A stretch of DNA of 64,000 nucleotides from NCBI GenBank assembly GCA_038380435.1, contig JAWZYU010000034.1:37262901-37326900 (forward strand). Direction: 5' to 3'. The DNA comes from Ryuthela nishihirai (Eukaryota; Arthropoda; Arachnida; Araneae; Heptathelidae). The notes beneath the pieces were generated by a model that was not told where the DNA came from, did no database searches, and saw only the letters and a list, made by a program, of their open reading frames with translations. Each line of letters begins with the position of its first letter. Position 1 is the stretch's first letter. Below are positions 56,351 through 64,000 of this stretch, one piece after another. The translations under genes and the position numbers were made by a program.

Positions 56351-57312
56351 TCCTGCAAAAAATGTCTCGGGGGGGGGGGGGAGGAGCCTCTATTTCATTT
56401 AATGTTCACCATCATATACTTGAATAGTAACTTTTTTAAGCGTGCATAATAAATATCATAGTTCTCGTAATATAATTCGACACTTTGGAATCAATTATTT
56501 TTGTAATTTTAATAAAATACTGCTTGTTTCAAACGGGCCAAACAAAATTTGCATTAAAAAGCGTAATAGTTTCAACTAAATTATTTTGAACATGATTCAT
56601 TCCCCCCCCCCTCTATTACAGAACGTGATATAATAGCATCAAAGGAATAGGGAAAATTGAAGACAAACTGATAATATTGGAAACATTTCCAGCCTTAATA
56701 GTTCAACAAGGAGATTGGATTCGCGAAAAAACGCTAATCGGACGGGAACTATGACCTCCACAACTATTCATGGCCAAGCTCAGGTTTTGAGATAATGCGT
56801 TCTCGCCATATAAGCAAGGAGGGGAATTCCTAATAGGGAAAAAGAAGCGGATTGTTAACGGTCTGTTACTATTCGTTTAAAGCTGTTCCTTTTCATAATT
56901 GTATATCAAGTTTCACAATTTTTTTGCAGAGCTCCCCCCCCACACACACACCTGCCCATCAGGTCAATTGTTCAGAGTTGATATAAACCAAATTTACCCA
57001 CGTAAATGGGGCCTGATTTAGGGGGAGGGCATGCTACCCTCTTGAGATTGCTAATGTAATTAATAGAGGGAAAAAAAAAACATATCCGGAGAATTTCTTG
57101 GCCCCCTATTTTTCTAGATCCCAGGCCTGCACATGAATAAGGGTTGGCCTGAGATGTTGGATGTCGGTTCTCTCACACAATACGTGGTCATTATGAAGTC
57201 GCGTTTTGGGTTACATTTTATAAAATTATTACGCAACAAAATTGTCCAAAACGTCAAGTAACTTTTAAAGTTCCTTGTTCTGACGACATGGAGTTAGTAT
57301 TACATGGTAGCA
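56351..57312. other. Intergenic DNA, no gene seen
   Basis: No coding region. Poly(G) near 56370 and poly(C) near 56603 and 56935 are present. Confidence 0.5.
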
Positions 57313-57416
57313 ATTTCGAAATCGCTGGCAGAGATGGCCAGCGATTTCGAAATGAATTACAATGATTTGGCAGAGATCCGATTATCGAATGTGAATTACA
57401 ATGATTTGGCAGAGAT
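57313..57416. repeat. Hairpin followed by a direct duplication
   Basis: ATTTCGAAATCGCTGGC (57313-57329) is the reverse complement of 57337-57353, with a 7-base loop. The 24 bases starting GAATTACAATGATTTGGC at 57354 recur exactly at 57393-57416. Both the hairpin loop and the duplicated unit contain GGCAGAGAT. Confidence 0.9.
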
Positions 57417-58017
57417 GGATAGTTTTGTGGTCCCCGAAGAGCCCAAATTTGATACCATTGGTCTTTGTTTTGGCATACATTAAAAGCATTGCTTATTCCG
57501 AAAAAAAAAATTTAATTTACATTTAAAATGTCAGTTTATTTTGGACCTACGTAACGGATACTGGTGTGCGGCACAAGATAAACAGAAATAGGGATTGCTG
57601 CTGGGACTTTTAAGAATATGTGGAGAATGTAGAGAAACGGGCGTATTCCAGATCCGGGCCTCGAACATAAAACGAAACTTTTTTTGACATTTTACATATA
57701 CAATTTTGTGTTAATATGGGTATTCTTGTATACCACCACGTCCAGTATATCCTTGGGAAACTGCTGATTCAGATACATCGCGACATTCCTAGTGAAATTT
57801 GGGTGTGCTCAGTCATACTGGCAGCATCTGATGTGTTTCATAGAGGAACATTTTTTAAGAAGGCTGACAGTTCATCTTGCAAAAAATTCAGTTCAAATGT
57901 CATAAGTTAGAGGTTATGGGAAGATGTACGATCCAATCAGCTGGCCAAAAAAACCTGAATATGTCTTTTTATAATTTAGCAACTCTTACCATTGATTTAA
58001 GTGGCATTTTATTTTAA
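57417..58017. other. Intergenic DNA, no gene seen
   Basis: No coding region or repeat family was identified. Confidence 0.5.
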
Positions 58018-58029
58018 ATGTGGAAGCAG

Positions 58030-58414
58030 GTTGGGTTGTTTTACCTCTGAGCGGCACTTTTTTGCACACCATGGGCTAAATGGCCAGGTCACATGGACCC
58101 CGAAGGCTCAGAGAAGGTTGGGGGAGGGGACCCAATGGAACAGCTGTTGGGAGACAGATGGTAGCCTCCCGTCAAGGCCATCCAGCGTGTTCTTTAACGT
58201 GCACAGGGTATGGCTCTCCCGCACACGGGACCACGGCTTAACGTCCCATCCGACGGACGGCGGCCTTTCCAAGCCCATCGGTGTCCCCTACTGACCGTGG
58301 GCAGGGCGGGGAATTTTGCGGAGATAAATCTCAACGCTGACCCAGCTGGGACTCGAACCTGGGAACTACAGATTACGAGCCTGGCGCGCTACCGACTGAG
58401 CCACCCCCGCCCCC
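58030..58414 (-). mobile_element. SINE-A, minus strand, near consensus
   Basis: ATGTGGAAGCAG flanks it exactly at 58018-58029 and 58415-58426. This copy has very few differences from the consensus seen across the window and is a good reference. Confidence 0.96.
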
Positions 58415-58689
58415 ATGTGGAAGCAGAAAAATTACTCAGAGCCACAGAACTATATAATGTTCTCCTTAATATATATATTAAAGATTACACTCTTCATAAC
58501 CCAAATCTATAGGTAAGATCGTTTGCGATAACAAAAATCAATGGTAACAGCAAAAAAAGTAAATTTACTTGAAATGTAAAAATATCTTGGGCAGGCTCTG
58601 GATAACTGATTGAGTGATGCCTCACCATCACCACCACTATCACCTGCAGTTCTCTTTTTGTTACATGAGAAATTATCTCTGGTAAAGAT

Positions 58690-58694
58690 CATAA

Positions 58695-58729
<35 letters not shown>

Positions 58730-58892
58730 ATACCCCCTCAAGCAGCTGCTTGCCACAGAGGTCTGACAGGAGCCTGTCAGTTTATATGCCACAGTAGGAG
58801 ATCTGAGAGGATGGCAGGACTTCAGCAGAAAAACGACACACACATCCATGCCTAATCCGGGGCTCGAACCCAGGTCCCTTAGATCAGTAGCA
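58690..58892 (-). mobile_element. SINE-B, 5'-truncated, with a long (AAAT)n tail
   Basis: Nine or so AAAT units (58694-58730) are the tail of the minus-strand copy. The body is clear to GGTCCCTTAGATCAGTAG. It then stops, so the A-box part of the head is missing. Confidence 0.88.
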
Positions 58893-59644
58893 TGAAGCCC
58901 AAATTGAAAGAATGACAACTGGATACAACAAAATATGTATAATTTAATTTTTTTTGCAAAATCTATCAACACAAATCACTTAATTTTTCTTCACACTCGA
59001 ATGTGAATTACTTTACAATCTCTCACACAATACTGTTATTATCTGCTGGTTACAAAAGTTCAGCAGACTCGAGTTGAGCATGTTATGGGAATAATACTGA
59101 GAAGGCGAAGAAAGGTCCAATGAAATGAATTAATGATGGCATCGTACTTCCCACAGTGATCCAGGGCCTGTCCTTGCAATGGCTAACACATTGCTGCTGT
59201 GATCCAAAGCTCTTTCACTGGCAACTGCAAAACAAACTATATGAAATTGGAATCTTTATTTGAAAATGAGGCAGTAGTTGTTGAAACATTTTCCTTTTCG
59301 TTCATTCCAAAATATACAATAAAAGCAACTGGCAGGAAAAGACGTCGAGCAAGAGGCAGCAGACAGCAGAGATTTGATGTGTACACGGCATACACAATGC
59401 AGAATCAAGGATATTTCTTTATAGTATAAGTTGAGGCATGGAGGGTTAGCTCAGATGGTTACATCTGACAAATCTGCTGAAGGAATAAATATTAAGAGGA
59501 AAGATAGTGGGATAACTTAAATTGTTTACAGTAGTTATCAACTTCTTTTGTTGTACATCTTATGTACCATAAAGGACAAAAAATCTTACTCCCACCAGAA
59601 AAAAAAATTTTTTTTTTTTTGGAAAAAGTGGTGTTTATTTATAT
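58893..59644. other. Intergenic DNA, no gene seen
   Basis: No recognised gene or family. A GGAGGGTTAGCTCAGATGGTTA motif near 59440 looks like a tRNA A box but has no matching B box or fold. Confidence 0.5.
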
Positions 59645-60037
59645 CAGTGTCTCGCAAACTTTTTTACTCTGTGGCACACTGAATGTAATATTTTTTCCGC
59701 GGCACACCTAAAAAAGAATAAAAGCAAATTCTATATAATCGTCATTATATTTGCGCTTTGTTGACGTCATCAGCTTGGTTTTACTTGAAGATTTGCTCTC
59801 GTTCTTTAATTCATAACTCGGTGTTTGTTTTAAATATTTGTCCATTCTATGGCTTGAAATAATCAAAAATGAATACCAAAATTTGGAAAAAGCTTGATAA
59901 ATACTTACAAGATCCCAGTTGATAAAATCTGAAAGATTTTTATTAAAGCACGTCGATAACACAAGTCAAAATGAAATCTTTGGAATATCTAGTGTCAATT
60001 TGAAAATCTCTCGCGGCACACAGTTTGCAAGACACTG
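59645..60037 (-). mobile_element. hAT element, internally deleted, with 8-bp target duplication
   Basis: The ends CAGTGTCTCGCAAACTTTTT and, on the other strand, CAGTGTCTTGCAAACTGTGT are inverted repeats. ATTTATAT flanks both sides exactly (59637-59644 and 60038-60045), the hAT hallmark. On the minus strand 59845-59711 reads MDKYLKQTPSYELKNES and then KRKYNDDYIEFAF before a stop. This is the typical N-terminus of ZBED5-like hAT transposases. Everything downstream is deleted. Confidence 0.88.
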
Positions 60038-60600
60038 ATTTATATAAATGAAAAAGATGTTTATTTTATACATAAATACGTGCATTTTAGTTTTATATTA
60101 ATCATTAATGAAAACGTTAAGGATATTAAATATTGCAATAATTTCGTTAAAAATATATTTTACTGGTGTAAATGTAAAACAAAAATAGTTTTGTAGAAAT
60201 TATTTGGAAACAGGTAAATATAGAGAAAAGATTTTTTCATTTCAAAGGAAACAAAAATGCTATTTTCTTTGAATACTTAATGATCATTTTCGAGACTTTA
60301 GGTGCTGCTTAGAAGGCTTTTAAGTCTCACCAGTTGAGAAACTGGTCTAGGATACCTGACAAGATGTGCAATGGTGGGAGCACCCCACAAGATGACAGAT
60401 GGAGGGAGAGATGGTTAGAGGAGCTGGAAAGATGAGTTATTGCAGAATATCTCAAATGGTTAGAGCACCTAAGAGAGCTAGCATTAGAACAGAAATAAAA
60501 TGGTAATCAGCAAAGATATACACAAAAAACAATATTAAATATATATTTCTTAAAGTTTACACACTGAAATATTTTTAGGATAAGTTTTAATACTTGAGGA
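60038..60600. other. AT-rich intergenic DNA, no gene seen
   Basis: No coding region or repeat family was identified. Confidence 0.5.
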
Positions 60601-60615
60601 CATGGGATATAATTA

Positions 60616-60820
60616 AAAAAAAAATAAATACCCCCTCAAGCAGCTGCTTGCCACAGAGGTCTGACAGGAGCCTGTCAGTTTATATGCCAGAGTAGAAGGT
60701 CTGAGAGGATGGCAGGACCTCAGCAGAAAAACAACACAAACATTCATGCCTTATCCGGGGCTCGAACCCAGGTCCCTTAGATCAGTAGCTAAGCGTGCTA
60801 ACCACTCGGCAAGGGGATGG
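60616..60820 (-). mobile_element. SINE-B, full length, with 15-bp target duplication
   Basis: CATGGGATATAATTA flanks it exactly at 60601-60615 and 60821-60835. Head, body and A-rich (minus-strand T-rich) tail are all present. Confidence 0.96.
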
Positions 60821-61148
60821 CATGGGATATAATTACAAATGTGGAAAAGCCCTTCCCCCCTCCTTAAAAATATGACCTTCAAGAGTTTCTTAAAATGAAT
60901 GTCTATTTTAGCAACATTATTGATGTTTGCCTATAATAAAGTTAGTATGTTATTCTAAATAAAAAGGTCAGATTAAGGTTTTCGATTGTGTGGAGGCTGT
61001 GAAGTGAGTCAGATGGATTTGAACTGCCTCCCAGCTGCACCCTGCAGCAAGTCTAGTTAATGTTATTTTGGTAGCAGCCTGCAGATGCTGGTTGAGGAAC
61101 AGTATTATGAATCTGAAGATGTATGAGTATGATAGACGTAGAGTTATC

Positions 61149-61377
61149 AATATCATCATCATCATCATCATTATCCTCAAGCAGCCATGGGCTATGGAGG
61201 TCCAACCAGACCACACAGTTTAATTCTCCAAGCAAGTCTGTCCTGAGCTACATCTGCTGCATCTGGCCACTGCACACCAATTCTAACAAGATCCTGTTTG
61301 ACATTGCCCACCGCATCCTAGGTCTCCCCCTCCTTCTGAGGCCTCTAGGCACACTGTTCATAACCCTATTCGCCATA
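61149..61377 (-). mobile_element. 5'-truncated 3' end of the RTE-like LINE
   Basis: The sequence from CCTCAAGCAGCCATGGGCTA onward matches 3405-3605 of the LINE with few changes, and it carries a longer (GAT)n tail on the minus strand (61149-61172). Only the last 200 bases were inserted, the usual outcome of incomplete target-primed reverse transcription. Confidence 0.92.
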
Positions 61378-61825
61378 TATATGTCAATAAACCTGTAAAT
61401 GGCAGTTTAGGTCTACCTCAGTTATCAATTGCAATCATTATGCATATGTCTCATGTTGATGATTATGACATCCAGGTGAAACAATATACATATATCTTTT
61501 AATTTTAGTAGTCACTGGCCAAATTCACCATCAGTGTCCTGGTGTATCTTACAACATTTCACTTACTTCAAACATATACAGCACATAATGAAGCAAAATA
61601 ATGCTTCAATAGGGTAAGGACTCCATGGCTTTACATGTCAACACATTGATAATGTAAAACATAAAAAAAAAGATTAAAATACAGCTGCCAAGTGCTTAAA
61701 TTGTTTGTGCCCCTTGGAAAACCTTTTCCAAAATTCATTTTATGTGAATACAATGGACTCAAAGTTATGTTGCTTTCCTTAATTAAATGTTGTTTTCCCC
61801 TTTTGTTTTCAAAAGCATCTGTTTA
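61378..61825. other. Intergenic DNA, no gene seen
   Basis: No coding region or repeat family was identified. Confidence 0.5.
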
Positions 61826-62437
61826 TTTAAAAAAAATAAAATAAATACCCCCTCAAGCAGCTGCTTGCCACAGAGGTCTGACAGGAGCCTGTCAGTTTGG
61901 GTTGGGTTGTTTTACCTCTGAGAGGCACTTTTTTGCACACCATGGGCTAAATAGCCAGGTCACATGGACCCCGAAGGCTCAGAGAAGGTTGGGGGAGGGG
62001 ACCCACTGGAACAGCTGTTGGGAGACAGATGGTAACCTCCTGTCAAGGCCATCCAGCGTGTTCTTTAACGTGCACAGGGTATAGCTCTCCCGCACACGGG
62101 CCACGGCTTAACGTCTCATCCGACGGACGGCGGCCTTTCCAAGCCCATCGGTGTCCCCTACTGACTGTGGGCAGGGCGGGGGAATTTTGCGGAGATAAAT
62201 CTCAACGCTGACCCAGCTGGGACTCGAACCTGGGAACTACAGATTATGAGCCTGGCACGCTACCAACTGAGCCACCCCCATCCCGCCTATCAGTTTATAT
62301 GCCATAGTAAAAGGTCTGAGAGGATGGCAGGACCTCAGCAGAAAAACGACACAAACATCCATGCCTTATTCGGGGCTCGAACCCAGGTCCCTTAGATCAG
62401 TAGCCAAGCATGCTAACCACTCGGCCACAGGATGACT
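61826..62437 (-). mobile_element. SINE-B split by a SINE-A
   Basis: The tail and 3' part lie at 61826-61898 and the body and head at 62285-62437. They rejoin if the SINE-A and one target copy are removed. The head ends near CACTCGGCCACAGGATG. Confidence 0.9.
61899..62284 (-). mobile_element. SINE-A inserted in SINE-B
   Basis: GCCTGTCAGTTT (61887-61898) and GCCTATCAGTTT (62285-62296) form a target duplication with one mismatch. The body is near consensus of CCATGTGACC type. Confidence 0.94.
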
Positions 62438-62509
62438 ACTCTATTTATTAATATGAAAAAAAAAATACATGTATTTTAAATAATGAGTTGCCCATTTTTG
62501 TTTGTAGGC

Positions 62510-63695
62510 ATCGTTAGTTGTGTTATGACATACACCAATCAGTGTCACATGCCAAGGTCACGAATAATACCTGGGTCAGAGCTATCACAGGCAGTATTTC
62601 GTTTTGTCTCAACATGGGAAAAGCAAAGGATTTATCTGATTTCGACAAAGGCCAGATCATTACAGCAAGACACCTTGGTAAGAGCATCTGTGAAACAGTG
62701 ATGCTGGTAGGCGGCTCATGCTATGCAGCAGTTAGTACCTATCAATACAGGCGATATCAAACAGGCGATATTTCGAGCCATTGACAAGGCATGGGCTGGA
62801 CATGCTTCATTGGTGCCAGAGGTCAGCGCAGGCTATCTCTTCTGCAGCACAGGAGGCTACTGTGGCTGACATTACCCATAATTTCAATTGTGGTAAAGGG
62901 CCCAATGTGTCCGAAAACACAGTTCATTGTAAGCTCATAGATATGGGTTTCTGCAGATTCGTGTGTCTATGCTCACAGCCATTCACCATCGTCAATGCTT
63001 GCAGTAGGCACGCAATCATTGACATTGGACCATAGGAGACTGGAAGAGGGTCACATGGTCAGACGAATCCTGTTTTCTGTTACACCATGTGGATGGACAA
63101 GGTCATGTGCGACATTTACCTACGTTCCCCAAGAAACTACCTTGGGGAACACTACGGAAGCCTCACCTGGACACACTGTGGGATGGATCCAAGTGGCTGG
63201 AGGGAGTGTGATGGTCTGGGCAATATTTTCTTGGGGAACACTTGGACCAATTATCCCTGTAGAGCAAACTCTGACAGCTGTCATCTACCTGAACATCGTG
63301 GCTGACCAAGTACACCCCTTTATGACAACTGTATTCCTTGGCAGAGATGGCATCTTTCAACAAGATGCCTCATGTCACACTGCAAAGGTTCAGGAATGGT
63401 TCCTAGAATATGAGGAATTCCATTTATTGCCATGGCTCCTAAATTCGCTGGGCATGAATCTTATCGAGTATTTGTGGTTTGAGTTGGAGAAATGGGTACA
63501 AGCAGCATCACTCCAACCACATAATTTATGGGAACTGCGGGATCTTCTGTTGCAGTTATGGTATCAAATATCAAGTGACACCTACGAACGTCTTGTTGAA
63601 TCTATGCCTCATTGGGTGAGAGCTCTTTTGGCAGCAAGAGGAGGACCTACATCATATTGGGTAGTTGGTTTTAATATTTTGGCTGATCAGTGTAT
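62510..63695 (+). mobile_element. Tc1-like transposon, nearly complete coding region
   Basis: The right end GGTTTTAATATTTTGGCTGA followed by TCAGTGTA ends at TA and is a well-known type of Tc1-like terminal repeat. The transposase starts at about 62613 with MGKAKDLSDFDKGQIITARH (helix-turn-helix). It then has a frameshift, VTWSDESCFLLHH near 63051 (first catalytic Asp), GGSVMVWAIFSWGTLGPI near 63200, and an intact stretch from 62995 to past the end. That stretch holds IFQQDASCHTAKVQEW (second Asp) and GMNLIEYLWFELEKW (Glu). The D-to-E spacing is one residue short of the usual 34, and the NAP after QQD has become AS. A left terminal repeat was not found. Confidence 0.85.
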
Positions 63696-64000
63696 GCAAC
63701 CTTTTGAAGATGCTTGTAATGATAATGTAGATAAAATATTAAATTTGGGTGCATTTTCAAGAAAAAATCTTTAAATGTTTCTAAAATGGAGGGGAAAATG
63801 TTATACTGCAATGGGATTTCAGTCTCTTACCCATCCCTCCCTTTCATTTTTTTCTAGATCCCAGCCTAAATATATATGTGATTTCTGTATTCGCAACTGC
63901 ACTCATCAAGGAACAGTTTGACCTAAATATTTCTACCTTAAAGAAAGATCATTACGATAAGATTACGCCCCTTATCATTACGATAAGATTACCCCCCCCC
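63696..64000. other. Flank after the Tc1 element, no gene seen
   Basis: The transposase frame happens to stay open through the terminal repeat to 63774, but that extension is not part of the gene. The window ends in a duplicated ATTACGATAAGATTAC motif and a C run. Confidence 0.55.

Noticed and set aside
59435..59470. tRNA-like GGTTAGCTCAGATGGTTA
   Set aside because: Only an A-box-like match; no B box or cloverleaf follows.
20159..62211. Many similar 60-100 residue open frames (for example starting MGCFTSERHFFAHHGLN or MALPHTGPRLNVPSDG)
   Set aside because: They are antisense and sense frames of SINE-A copies. Their similarity comes from the repeat, and copies differ by frameshifts, so they are not a protein family.
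63668..63774. Extended C-terminus of the last Tc1 transposase
   Set aside because: The frame runs through the terminal inverted repeat and past the element end by chance.

Overview
The window is AT-rich eukaryotic DNA, most probably from an invertebrate animal. It carries animal-type proteins (a five-TOG XMAP215/CKAP5 protein and a BCNT/CFDP1 protein), tRNA-derived SINEs, an RTE-like LINE, Penelope-like elements, and Tc1/mariner and hAT transposons. I cannot name the species. Nothing looks bacterial or viral.

Only two host genes are supported. The first (12867-18980, +) is a complete 2037-residue CKAP5/XMAP215 microtubule polymerase in a single uninterrupted reading frame. A possible splice acceptor lies 14 bases before its ATG. 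The second (35997-36824, +) is a complete 275-residue CFDP1/BCNT (Swc5-like) chromatin protein, also in one frame. In other animals both genes are normally split by many introns, so finding two intact single-exon copies in 64 kb is the most notable gene-level result. They have no obvious functional link: one acts on microtubules, the other on histone exchange.

Most of the rest is transposon debris. From 1 to 12.8 kb there is a small hAT-like element (882-1427), a broken RTE-like LINE (about 3392-6900, -), a Penelope-like remnant fused to a truncated Tc1 element (7270-9312, -), and a second Tc1-like element with both ends (9574-10814, -). From 19 to 41 kb the sequence is mostly AT-rich intergenic DNA. 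It holds scattered SINEs, a 1.17-kb fold-back element (26678-27850), two hAT-like elements, a Tc1-like element split by a SINE, a degenerate short-period repeat and an 81-bp palindrome.

From 41 to 62.4 kb the window is dense in SINEs. SINE-A is about 390 bp with a tRNA-like head and an ending close to AAAACAACCCAA. SINE-B is about 205 bp with a different tRNA-like head and a (TTTA)n tail. Most intact copies have target-site duplications of 11-15 bp that I could read directly. SINE-A has inserted into a Penelope remnant, a Tc1 remnant and two SINE-B copies, which gives a readable order of insertions. Two SINE-A copies carry a tandemly repeated 3' half joined at the same point. The last kilobase and a half is a nearly complete Tc1-like transposase gene.

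I found no tRNA, rRNA, CRISPR array or operon-like system, and nothing I would call a new molecular system. The better leads are the two intronless genes, the SINE-A dimers, the fold-back elements and the nested insertions.
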